Shown: in pieces, positions 25,767 through 33,298 of the stretch
How positions within the stretch are numbered: position 1 is the first letter of the stretch
Layout: each line of letters starts with the position of its first letter
Assembly: GCF_005925325.1 (NCBI RefSeq)
Contig: NZ_SRMP01000001.1
Span: forward strand, 558,001 to 622,000
Direction of reading: 5' to 3'
Length of the DNA: 64,000 bases
Origin: Pedobacter helvus
GTDB lineage: Bacteria; Bacteroidota; Bacteroidia; Sphingobacteriales; Sphingobacteriaceae
Notes under the pieces: generated by a model
Told to the model about the DNA's origin: nothing
What the model saw: the letters and a program-made list of their open reading frames with translations, nothing else
Databases searched by the model: none
Translations under genes and position numbers: made by a program

Positions 25767-26174
25767 ATGGAAACTATCCAAATATCAGAGAATTTAAAAG
25801 CTCACTTTCTTAGACTTTATCAATTGGCAATCTGCGATGATAATTTCAGTTCATTAGAACTAAAAATGCTCTACAAATTTGCCGAAGAAAGAGGTGTAAC
25901 CTCCAAAAGTCTTGATGAAATCTTACTTAAACCTATCGACTCAAAAAATATCATCCCCGATTTATTAGAACATAAAATAGACTATTTGTATGACCTTACC
26001 TTAATGATTTGGGCAGATGAGAAAGTAGATGAAAATGAACGTTCCGCTTTAGAAAAATACATCAAACTATTCGGCTTTTTAGAAGAAAATACGGTTGCAA
26101 TCGCCGATTATTTCTTGGAAGCTGTAAAAAAAGGAAAATCCAAATATGAAATCATTAATGAACTTCAAAACTAA
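25767..26174 (+). CDS. All-helical TerB-like protein
   Basis: 135 aa, acidic, predicted all-helical. LRLYQLAICDDNFSSLELKMLYKFAEERG and LTLMIWADEKVDENERSALEKYIKLFGF each carry the (A/D)-D-x-x-(V/F)-x-x-x-E pattern seen in the paired helical hairpins of TerB-like (tellurite-resistance-associated) domains, which bind metal in some families. The membership is by motif only. It sits between two membrane-protein genes with gaps of 1 and 5 bases, so it is very likely co-expressed with them. Confidence 0.6.
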   Translation: METIQISENLKAHFLRLYQLAICDDNFSSLELKMLYKFAEERGVTSKSLDEILLKPIDSKNIIPDLLEHKIDYLYDLTLMIWADEKVDENERSALEKYIKLFGFLEENTVAIADYFLEAVKKGKSKYEIINELQN

Positions 26175-26179
26175 TTGTC

Positions 26180-27499
26180 ATGACTACGCAAATAAAAAAC
26201 ATTTTTCGTTTAAAATCCATCTTACCTACCCAAACTGAAAAACCAGAAAATAATACAGAGGAAGGAGAAGAAGCAAGAAGAAGAACTTATCATGAAACAG
26301 GTTTTAGAGATAGCTCTAGAAATATGGGAACAGCTCAAGTGCTATCAATTTGTTTAGATGCTATATATGCCAAATTCCAAAATGAGGAGAAATTACAAAT
26401 AGATAAACAACGTCTAGCCAAAGAACCCTACATTAATGAGCAAAAAAACAAAGAGACGGAAATCAAAGCTCTTATCGTAAGTAGGGAGAATAAAGAAGAA
26501 CAAATCAATAGGCTAAATGATAAAATAAAAGGAATTAAAGAAAATGTAGAAACTTTACAATTTGAGATTAATGACTTACCAAGAGATCCAGAAAAATACC
26601 ATGTGAAAGCTGAAAAAGGAGCTACAACTAAGTTTTGGGTTGGTCTTATCATTCTTGTTCCAATCACTCTTTATTTATTTACCTTCTATATTTCAACATC
26701 TTATTCTGCTTTCTTTAAATCCTTTGATCCTGACAGTAACCTTATGGCAAATGTACTAGATCCTAAAGCGTTTGAAAAAGCATGGTTAGATGGGCCTTTA
26801 GAAGGCGCATTCGTTATGCTGATTCCTTTTGTCTTTTTAGGCTTGGGTTACTTGATACATATGTTCAGTGAAAACAAGAATATTGTTAACTATTTTAAGA
26901 TTGCAATTTTATTCATCACCACTTTCATATTCGATGCAATATTAGCCTATCAAATAGAAGATAAAATTTATGAGTTAAATAAAACGTTCGACTCTGCTCC
27001 TTTCGATTTATCCATAGCATTTACCAAAATCCAATTTTGGGGAATCATCTTTGCTGGTTTTGTAGTTTATGTAATTTGGGGGCTCGTTTTCGATTTCATT
27101 ATGAAAGAACATAGGGAAAAAGATAAGATTAAGCATCAACAATATAAACGCCAACAAGATATTCTTATTCATAAAGAGAAAATCAATGATTTCAACAAAG
27201 AAAAAGAGATTCTGATCAAAGAATTAGAGAATATTAGAGAACTGATTGCAAAGGCTCAAGGAAGGGTTTTGGAACTACAGCGAATAATTGATGCAGTAAT
27301 CATCCCTACAAAAGAATACGCATTGTATGCTTCAGAATATGTGCAGGGATGGGTCACGTTTATAACCGAAAAACTGTTTGTTTCGAGAACTGAAAACCAG
27401 AATTTAATTAAAGAGTGTATGGATATATACAACACTCATTGTGGAAATGTAGGTGCTAATGCGGATTCTCAAAATTCAGTTTATTTATCAGTTGTTTAA
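26180..27499 (+). CDS. Four-span membrane protein with flanking coiled coils
   Basis: 439 aa, not recognised. An Arg-rich N-terminus (EEARRRTYHETGFRDSSRN) precedes a long coiled coil (about 70-145, repeated EQINRLNDKIKGIKEN). Four TM helices follow (about 155-177, 210-228, 238-257, 285-305), and then a second coiled coil (about 310-385, HKEKINDFNKEKEILIKELENI). Both coiled coils should be cytosolic. The design suggests a scaffold or a sensor rather than an enzyme. Its start lies 5 bases after the TerB-like gene. Confidence 0.7.
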   Translation: MTTQIKNIFRLKSILPTQTEKPENNTEEGEEARRRTYHETGFRDSSRNMGTAQVLSICLDAIYAKFQNEEKLQIDKQRLAKEPYINEQKNKETEIKALIVSRENKEEQINRLNDKIKGIKENVETLQFEINDLPRDPEKYHVKAEKGATTKFWVGLIILVPITLYLFTFYISTSYSAFFKSFDPDSNLMANVLDPKAFEKAWLDGPLEGAFVMLIPFVFLGLGYLIHMFSENKNIVNYFKIAILFITTFIFDAILAYQIEDKIYELNKTFDSAPFDLSIAFTKIQFWGIIFAGFVVYVIWGLVFDFIMKEHREKDKIKHQQYKRQQDILIHKEKINDFNKEKEILIKELENIRELIAKAQGRVLELQRIIDAVIIPTKEYALYASEYVQGWVTFITEKLFVSRTENQNLIKECMDIYNTHCGNVGANADSQNSVYLSVV

Positions 27500-27621
27500 A
27501 TTTATAGAGCCCCCAAGTGAGAGGCTCTCCTATCTTTAGCTCACCGTTTACAATTGGTATACCAACTAAACATTATCCAACATAAATTCAACATTTTCAA
27601 ACACCCAGCAATGTTAATCAA

Positions 27622-28470
27622 ATGAAAATCAAACCATTAAACCTATTATTAATTAGCTTTCTTGTAACTAGTTTTACTTTGGCTAAAGGACAAAAATCTT
27701 CCAACAATCTAAATCTCAGCTTACTTTTAGATCTGTCTGATCGAATAGACCCTAAAAAATACCCTAGTCTCTATCAAAGAGATTTACAATACATAAAATC
27801 TGTACAAAAAGCTTTTACCAATCACATTAAGGGGAAAAAAATTATTCAGTTGAATGATCAAATGCAAGTTTTTTTTGATCCAGAGCCCCAAAACCCTACA
27901 ATAAATAGTTTGAGCCAACAATTAAAGGTGAATTTCAACAAGAAGTCTGGAAAAAACGAAATCAATAGCTTAGACAAAACCTATTCAGATATTCCAGCGA
28001 AAATATATCAATCTGCCATAAAAGACAAGACCTACTTAGGATCTGATATCTGGAGATTCTTTAAAAACAATGTGAAAGATTATTGCATCAAAGACGATTA
28101 CCGTAACATCCTGGTAATCATCACTGATGGTTATATGTATCATCAAAACAGTAAATTCACAGAAAAAAATAAAAGCTCGTACATCACTCCTGCATTTATC
28201 CAGGCAAAAAAATTAACAACCTCCACCTACAGACAACTTATCGAAAAGGGAGGCTTAGGTTTCATTACTGCCACCGAAAATTTACAAAACTTGGAAATTA
28301 TTGTCCTAGGAATTAACCCATCTAAAAACAACCCTTACGAAAGTGATGTAATTAATCAATATTGGGCTGATTGGCTTAAGTCAATGGGCGTTAAAAAATA
28401 TCATCTTAAAAACAATGATTTACCTACAAACCTAGAGCCTGTTATACTTAAAATTATTTCAAGAAAATAA
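27622..28470 (+). CDS. Secreted VWA-like protein
   Basis: 282 aa with a signal peptide (MKIKPLNLLLISFLVTSFTL, cleavage near AKG). The mature protein starts with a beta strand and metal-site-like LLLDLSDRID and later has ILVIITDGYMYH, together resembling the MIDAS elements (DxSxx and a downstream Asp) of a von Willebrand factor A fold. The first motif is DLSDR, not canonical DxSxS, so metal binding is uncertain. It follows the coiled-coil membrane gene by 122 bp, where AGAGCC / GGCTCT (27506-27528) can form a weak hairpin. Confidence 0.65.
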   Translation: MKIKPLNLLLISFLVTSFTLAKGQKSSNNLNLSLLLDLSDRIDPKKYPSLYQRDLQYIKSVQKAFTNHIKGKKIIQLNDQMQVFFDPEPQNPTINSLSQQLKVNFNKKSGKNEINSLDKTYSDIPAKIYQSAIKDKTYLGSDIWRFFKNNVKDYCIKDDYRNILVIITDGYMYHQNSKFTEKNKSSYITPAFIQAKKLTTSTYRQLIEKGGLGFITATENLQNLEIIVLGINPSKNNPYESDVINQYWADWLKSMGVKKYHLKNNDLPTNLEPVILKIISRK

Positions 28471-28507
28471 GTTTATTTGTTTAAAATTATCTCCAAAAAA
28501 TTAGCTA

Positions 28508-28714
28508 ATGAAACCTCTCCTACTCTCATTTCTTCTTATCATCCTCAACCTGCAAACCGATAAAACCGTTTATATTTGCGACAGCGGCAAGGCACCTCGT
28601 TATCATTACAAATCTAACTGCCGAGGTCTTAGCAACTGCAACTATAAAACCGTAAAAACTACCTTAACAAAAGCAAAAAAAGAAGGCAAGACCTTGTGTA
28701 AATGGGAAGACTAA
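28508..28714 (+). CDS. Small exported Cys-containing protein beside the nuclease
   Basis: 68 aa: a signal sequence (MKPLLLSFLLIILNLQT) then VYICDSGKAPRYHYKSNCRGLSNC and a C-terminal EGKTLCKWED. The (T)G-x-x-YHxxxCxxL ... A-x-x-x-G-x-x-x-C layout recurs in small exported proteins and in domains attached to secreted thermonucleases. Four cysteines plus a His could bind zinc or form disulfides. Its stop overlaps the start of the thermonuclease gene by 13 bases, so the two are coupled. Confidence 0.75.
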   Translation: MKPLLLSFLLIILNLQTDKTVYICDSGKAPRYHYKSNCRGLSNCNYKTVKTTLTKAKKEGKTLCKWED

Positions 28715-29217
28715 CACTACTACTTTTACTACCTACATGGATTTGGGCTCAAGAAAAACCAACAGCCAAACAACTTCGACACCAAACTTTTAGCGCTAAA
28801 GTTATTCGGATTATAGACGGTGATACCATGGAAATCCTTTACCGAAACACGCCCATTAAAATACGTTTAGCACATATTGATTGTCCGGAGAAAAGAAGTA
28901 AACAACCTTTTGGTACACAAGCAAAAACCGCCTTATCAAATCTATGCTTTGGTCAGCAAGTTACCTTGACCAGTCAAAACTCCGACCGTTATGGGCGACT
29001 GATTGCCGTAATTACCAACTGCAAGAAGCAGGTTGTAAACCAAGAAATGATCAAATTGGGGATGGCCTGGCATTTCACTAAATATTCTAATGATAAAACC
29101 TATGCAAAATTAGAACAAGAAGCCCGTAAAAAGAGAATAGGTCTTTGGAGAGAAAACAATCCTACACCACCTTGGAATTGGAGAAAACCAAAATCAATAA
29201 GGAATCTTAAGAGCTAG
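28702..29217 (+). CDS. Secreted thermonuclease (SNase family)
   Basis: 171 aa with a short signal peptide (MGRLTLLLLLPTWIWA, cleavage near AQ). The SNase OB fold is clear: VIRIIDGDTMEI with D41, R55 in IKIRLAHIDCPE with E63, and R99 in DRYGR. These correspond to the catalytic Arg, Glu and Arg of staphylococcal nuclease, so Ca2+-dependent phosphodiester cleavage outside the cytosol is expected. LGMAWHFTKYS and GLWRENNPTPPWNWR complete the domain. It overlaps the small Cys protein gene by 13 bases. Confidence 0.92.
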   Translation: MGRLTLLLLLPTWIWAQEKPTAKQLRHQTFSAKVIRIIDGDTMEILYRNTPIKIRLAHIDCPEKRSKQPFGTQAKTALSNLCFGQQVTLTSQNSDRYGRLIAVITNCKKQVVNQEMIKLGMAWHFTKYSNDKTYAKLEQEARKKRIGLWRENNPTPPWNWRKPKSIRNLKS

Positions 29218-29252
29218 TTAATCAAAACTTAGTGTTCTTTGTGTCTTAGTGG

Positions 29253-29816
29253 TTACTTCAAATCATGCTCTTTCAAAGCCCTGTTCAAACTCCTTAAAGT
29301 AATCCCTAAGTAAGCGGCCATATCTTCCTTACTGATTTTCATCCCCTGCTTATCTTGTAATTCTAACAGCTTGGCCAGACCGTGTTCTACTGTGTATAAC
29401 TGCTGAAACGAAGCCCGACTGCTGGTATTGATGATACGTTCCGCCAATTCGGCTAATAGAATTTTATTTAAGACCAAGTCTTTCGCTAAAAGCTCTTTAA
29501 AGGTCGAAGCTGGAATAACGTAAACTTGCAAAACCGTTAGTGCAGCCACATTGCAGAGGCAATCTATCTGACGGATCACCTCTATCTCGCCCAAAACTTG
29601 TCCCTTACTCATAAATTCTAGAATGTAATCCTTGCCATTTTCTTCTAGAAAAAAACATTTGGCAATGCCTTCTTTAATCACAAAAACACGATGGTTCTTT
29701 TCTCCCTGGCGAAGTAATAAACTATCTTTTTCAAAGCTCTGCAAGCTTATTTCAGGTCGATGGCTTTGGTAAAGCGTATCAACATAAGATAAAAATTCAG
29801 TGTTGGTTCTCAGCAT
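29253..29816 (-). CDS. Crp/Fnr-family transcriptional regulator
   Basis: 187 aa. An N-terminal cyclic-nucleotide-binding-like beta roll (about 25-115, LLRQGEKNHRVFVIKEGIAKCFF, GQVLGEIEVI) leads to the long dimer helix and a C-terminal HTH (ISKEDMAAYLGITLRSLNRALKEHDL, about 161-186). There is no FNR-type N-terminal Cys cluster. It is divergent from a HAD hydrolase gene, with a perfect 12-base palindrome in the 73-base gap, so auto- and cross-regulation are plausible. Confidence 0.9.
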   Translation of the reverse strand: MLRTNTEFLSYVDTLYQSHRPEISLQSFEKDSLLLRQGEKNHRVFVIKEGIAKCFFLEENGKDYILEFMSKGQVLGEIEVIRQIDCLCNVAALTVLQVYVIPASTFKELLAKDLVLNKILLAELAERIINTSSRASFQQLYTVEHGLAKLLELQDKQGMKISKEDMAAYLGITLRSLNRALKEHDLK

Positions 29817-29826
29817 AACTTTTTTG

Positions 29827-29838
29827 GGACAATTGTCC
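29827..29838. promoter_or_regulatory. GGACAATTGTCC palindrome, candidate Crp/Fnr operator
   Basis: A perfect 12-base palindrome 11 bases upstream of the Crp/Fnr start and 52 bases upstream of the HAD start, in the shared divergent control region. Its size and position suit a homodimeric regulator. Confidence 0.5.
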
Positions 29839-29889
29839 TTTTTTTGTGCAGGTTTTTATTTCACCTTTGCAACATTAACAAAGATAACG

Positions 29890-30576
29890 ATGAAGAACCA
29901 AATCAAAACCATTGCCTTTGATGCCGATGATACTTTATGGGAAAACGAGACTTATTTCCGTGAAGCAGAGCTAGAATTTGCTCAGTTATTTCCGCATTTA
30001 CCAAAAGAAAACGTAATTAAAGATTTGTTCGACATCGAAATGAAAAACCTGAAAATTTACGGTTATGGCATTAAAGGTTTCATGCTTTGTATGGTAGAAA
30101 CAGCTGCCAAATTAAGTGGCAGTAAGGTGGATAGCGGTTTAATTAACCAAATATTTGATATCGGCCATAGATTATTGCAAAAACCCATCATACTTTTGGA
30201 TGGTATAGAAGAAACCTTACAGCACCTATATGGTAAATACAGGTTGGTAATGGCAACTAAAGGTGATTTATTAGACCAAGAACGGAAATTGGAAAAATCT
30301 GGCTTAGCCAAATACTTTCATCATATCGAAGTGATGAGCGATAAACAGCCTCGTCATTATGAGAAATTGATTAACCATTTAGATTGTAAGCCAGAAAACT
30401 TTTTGATGGTGGGTAACTCTCGTCGTTCGGATATTGTACCAGTATTAGCTTTAAACGCTTATGCAGTAGAAGTTCCCTACCACACCACTTGGATTCACGA
30501 ATTGCATGAGGAACCCATCGATCATCCTAACTTTGTTTCGGTAACGAGTATTGATCAAATTATTCCTTTGTTGTAA
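29890..30576 (+). CDS. HAD-family hydrolase
   Basis: 228 aa from ATG 29890 (MKNQIKTIAFDADDTLWEN). The frame extends to 29800, but that would run into the Crp/Fnr leader and the palindrome. HAD motif I is D11-x-D13-DT, motif II VMATKGD (Thr/Ser), motif III around K and motif IV MVGNSRRSDIVPVLAL. The helical cap between motifs I and II suggests a small phosphorylated substrate, as in phosphoglycolate phosphatase-like proteins. Specificity is not predictable. Confidence 0.88.
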   Translation: MKNQIKTIAFDADDTLWENETYFREAELEFAQLFPHLPKENVIKDLFDIEMKNLKIYGYGIKGFMLCMVETAAKLSGSKVDSGLINQIFDIGHRLLQKPIILLDGIEETLQHLYGKYRLVMATKGDLLDQERKLEKSGLAKYFHHIEVMSDKQPRHYEKLINHLDCKPENFLMVGNSRRSDIVPVLALNAYAVEVPYHTTWIHELHEEPIDHPNFVSVTSIDQIIPLL

Positions 30577-30638
30577 TCTTCCGCTCATAGTGCGTCATCC
30601 CAGATTTAATCTGGCAAAACAGATAACCGAAGTAACAA

Positions 30639-30675
30639 ACACCCCGCCCGCTGTGGTGGTCGAAGACCGGGGTGT
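30639..30675. repeat. ACACCCCG / CGGGGTGT hairpin
   Basis: Eight-base perfect stem (30639-30646 with 30668-30675) and a 21-base loop in the gap between the HAD and CAT-like genes. No T run follows, so it may be a weak terminator for the HAD gene or a repeat. Confidence 0.45.
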
Positions 30676-30710
30676 CTAACTAGCTGAATAAAAAGCTAAC
30701 TTTAATAAAA

Positions 30711-31334
30711 ATGAAAAAAATCAACATAGAAACTTGGAAACGTAGAGATCATTTCAAACTCTTCAGTCAGTTTGAAGAACCATTTTTTGGTATGGTAGTA
30801 AATATAGACTGCACAATAGCCTACGCAAATGCCAAAGCTGCCAGCAAATCTTTCTTTCTACACTACCTATACCGAGCTTTAAAAGCAGCAAATTCAGTTG
30901 AAGAATTCCGTTACAGAATTTTAAATGAAGACATTATCCTTCATCAACAAGCAAGCATTTCTACTACAATTAACCGCCCTAATGGTACTTTCGGCTTTGG
31001 CTACTTCGATTACAACACCGACGAAAATATTTTTATCGCCGATGCTCAAAAAGCAATAGAAGTAGTGCAAACTACCGAAGGCTTGATACCATCGCAGCCA
31101 GGTGGTAGCGAGATACATTTCTCGGCTATTCCTTGGGTAGATTTCACTTCCCTATCTCATGCCCGCAGTTTTACTTTTCCAGATAGCTGCCCTAAAATAT
31201 CTTTCGGTAAATTAACAGAAAAAAACGGTGTAAAAAGCATGCCTATTTCTGTTCATGTTCATCATGGTTTGGCTGATGGCTTTCATGTAGGAAAATTTGT
31301 AGAGCAATTTCAGAAGCTGATGAACAAAGCGTAA
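30711..31334 (+). CDS. CatA-like (chloramphenicol acetyltransferase fold) protein
   Basis: 207 aa, close to the usual CAT length. The N-terminal INIETWKRRDHFKLF matches the family start, SAIPWVDFTSLSH lies mid-protein, and the catalytic HHGLADGFHVG is at 184-194 with the expected His and Asp. CAT enzymes acetylate the 3-hydroxyl of chloramphenicol using acetyl-CoA. Many Bacteroidota carry chromosomal relatives whose substrate is unknown, so resistance should not be assumed. It is flanked by unrelated genes and shows no mobile-element context. Confidence 0.8.
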   Translation: MKKINIETWKRRDHFKLFSQFEEPFFGMVVNIDCTIAYANAKAASKSFFLHYLYRALKAANSVEEFRYRILNEDIILHQQASISTTINRPNGTFGFGYFDYNTDENIFIADAQKAIEVVQTTEGLIPSQPGGSEIHFSAIPWVDFTSLSHARSFTFPDSCPKISFGKLTEKNGVKSMPISVHVHHGLADGFHVGKFVEQFQKLMNKA

Positions 31335-31368
31335 TTGTCATTCTTTTGAAAGAATAAACGCAACAATA

Positions 31369-31397
31369 TTGCAATTAAAAAATATACTGTACTTTCG
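31369..31397 (+). promoter_or_regulatory. Promoter of the thioredoxin-reductase-like gene
   Basis: TTG (31369-31371), an 18-base spacer and TACTTTCG (31390-31397), one base from TAnnTTTG. The start ATG 31419 follows 21 bases later. This supports that start over the TTG at 31404. Confidence 0.6.
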
Positions 31398-31418
31398 TTA
31401 AACTTGATTGAACAGCAT

Positions 31419-32336
31419 ATGATAAATCAAAAAGAATACGATGTAATCATTATTGGCGGAAGTTACGCAGGACTATCTGCAGCAATGGCTTTGGGCAGAG
31501 CTTTACGAAAAGTTTTAATAATTGACGGTGGCAATCGCTGTAATAAACAAACACCGCATTCGCATAACTTCCTCACGCAAGATGGTAAAACACCAAAGGA
31601 AATTTCGGAATTAGCCAAATCGCAGGTTGTTAGTTATGATACCATCAGCTTTTTAACTGATATTGCAATTAAAGGAGAAAAAAAAGCCAACGGATTTGAG
31701 ATTACAACACAGAACGGATCAATTTTTCAAGGCAGAAAATTAATTTTTGGTACTGGAGTTAAAGACCTAATGCCCAATATCGAGGGTTTTGCTGAATGCT
31801 GGGGCATCAGCGTAATTCACTGTCCATATTGCCACGGTTACGAAGTTCGCCATCAAAAAACGGGTTTGTTTGCCAATGGCGATATCGCTTACGAATTTGG
31901 AAAGCTGCTCTGGAACTGGACAAAAGACCTTACCATATACACTAATGGAAAATCGGACTTGAGTGTTGAACAAACAAAAACCTTAGCTAGCAGGAACATC
32001 AGCATTGTAGAAAAAGAAATCGTAAAAATCGATCACGAAAATGGGCAAATCCAAGCGTTGATTTTTCTGGATGGCAGTGTCCAAAAGCTAGATGCCTTAT
32101 ATGCTAAAATACCTTTTATCCAACACAGTGATATTCCAAAAAGTTTAGGCTGTGAAATCAACGAAATGGGAATGCTAAAGGTAGATATGATACAAAAGAC
32201 ATCTGTAGATGGTGTTTTTGCCGCTGGCGATAGCACTAATTTGATGCGCTCTGTAGCCAATGCTGTTTATGGTGGTAATATGGCGGGAGCCGCAGTTAGT
32301 AAAGAGTTGATTGCTGAGGATTTTGAGACAGCCTAA
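31419..32336 (+). CDS. Thioredoxin reductase-like FAD/NAD(P) oxidoreductase
   Basis: 305 aa from ATG 31419. An N-terminal FAD motif VIIIGGSYAGLSAAMALGRA, a redox-active C135-PY-C138 in VIHCPYCHGYE, and a C-terminal VFAAGDSTNLMRSVANAVYGG are all present. The NADP domain lies between, but the usual GxGxxA is replaced by LFANGDIAYEFG, which may alter cofactor binding. Small single-gene homologues of this type are flavin-dependent disulfide oxidoreductases. The partner is unknown because no thioredoxin gene is adjacent. Confidence 0.88.
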   Translation: MINQKEYDVIIIGGSYAGLSAAMALGRALRKVLIIDGGNRCNKQTPHSHNFLTQDGKTPKEISELAKSQVVSYDTISFLTDIAIKGEKKANGFEITTQNGSIFQGRKLIFGTGVKDLMPNIEGFAECWGISVIHCPYCHGYEVRHQKTGLFANGDIAYEFGKLLWNWTKDLTIYTNGKSDLSVEQTKTLASRNISIVEKEIVKIDHENGQIQALIFLDGSVQKLDALYAKIPFIQHSDIPKSLGCEINEMGMLKVDMIQKTSVDGVFAAGDSTNLMRSVANAVYGGNMAGAAVSKELIAEDFETA

Positions 32337-32601
32337 TGACTAAACTGTTGTTTTGCATCTTCTCTAGCCCTAGCAATAAATCTTCGTTAACCTAAATTCG
32401 GCCTTGGCCTGTTCGGGAGGCACAAAAAAGCATAGCTACTGCCTTTAACAGAACAGGGCGCAGCCGTGGCTTTTTTTGCTTACTTTTTTCAGCTAAAGGA
32501 AAAAAGTTTGTCCGCGAAGCGACTGACATAAAAGAAAACACCTCACTTTTAAGATTCCGAAATAAATTCGGAATGACGAGCTATAAAATATAAATCAAAA
32601 A
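32337..32601. repeat. Repeat-rich gap with several hairpins
   Basis: No gene is seen. The stretch includes a CTGTTCGGGAGGCACAAAAA segment, an ACTTTTTTCAGCTAAAGGAAAAAAGT inverted pair (arms ACTTTTTTC / GAAAAAAGT, about 32482-32508), and ATTCCGA / TCGGAAT (32554-32574) followed by GACG. Its patchwork look matches other intergenic mosaics in this window. Confidence 0.45.
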
Positions 32602-33084
32602 TTATTCTGTCCTCCCGTCATTCACCACATCCTTAATCATCTTAACCATCTTTTGGCGATGTAACTTCTTAGCTGCATCAATAGAATGTGATTTGTGGAT
32701 ATCAGCATCCTCTTCTGCTAGCTTAGCCAAAGTAGCGTAGAACTTATGAAATTGATCAAGCTCCTCTTCTGTTAAATCTTCAATATCTACCATTCTATTA
32801 CTCGCTTTTTCATGAGAAGCTATGAGTTCGTTCAGTTTTAACTGAATGGCTTTTCCATCTTTATTTTGTGCTTTTTGTATTAAAAAAACCATTAAAAAAG
32901 TAATGATGGTTGTACCGGTGTTGATGACCAACTGCCAAGTTTCCGAATAGTTAAATATTGGCCCAGAAACTGCCCAAATCACTACAATTGCAACTGCAGC
33001 AATAAAAGCTGGAGAACTTCCTGTAAATCTTGTAGCTGCATTTGAAAATCTTTCAAACAAACTGATTTTATTTTTTTTGCTCAT
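32602..33084 (-). CDS. Low-affinity iron permease family protein
   Basis: 160 aa. Two TM helices (FIAAVAIVVIWAVSGPIFNY and LVINTGTTIITFLMVFLIQ) are followed by QKAQNKDGKAIQLKLNELI, the hallmark of the low-affinity Fe/Cu permease family (Iron_permease). A cytosolic helical tail rich in Glu, Asp and Lys follows. Bacterial members are small and their transport activity is rarely tested. It is a single-gene unit on the minus strand. Confidence 0.88.
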   Translation of the reverse strand: MSKKNKISLFERFSNAATRFTGSSPAFIAAVAIVVIWAVSGPIFNYSETWQLVINTGTTIITFLMVFLIQKAQNKDGKAIQLKLNELIASHEKASNRMVDIEDLTEEELDQFHKFYATLAKLAEEDADIHKSHSIDAAKKLHRQKMVKMIKDVVNDGRTE

Positions 33085-33246
33085 GCTTTAAATTTTAGTT
33101 TAGAAAATTACGGAATTTATATAGCGATGCACCGCAAATCGTCATATAAAAAATTTAAATTAATGCCTGATTGATATTTATTCACTGCGTAGCTTTCCGC
33201 TTCGCTGCAGGAAGTATCAGTATTAAGCTTAACCTGTAATAGAAAC

Positions 33247-33279
33247 AAAAAGGCCATCCCAAAATTTCGGGATGGCCTT
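33247..33279 (-). terminator. Intrinsic terminator of fbaA
   Basis: AAGGCCATCCC (33250-33260) and GGGATGGCCTT (33269-33279) form a perfect 11-bp stem with an 8-base loop. The A run at 33247-33251 gives the U tract on the minus strand, just after the fbaA stop. Confidence 0.92.
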
Positions 33280-33298
33280 ACTATAGAGATCTTAAATC

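Noticed and set aside
30711..31334. Acquired chloramphenicol resistance gene
   Set aside because: The CAT fold and HHxxxDG motif are clear, but the context is chromosomal with no mobile element, and many such relatives do not act on chloramphenicol.
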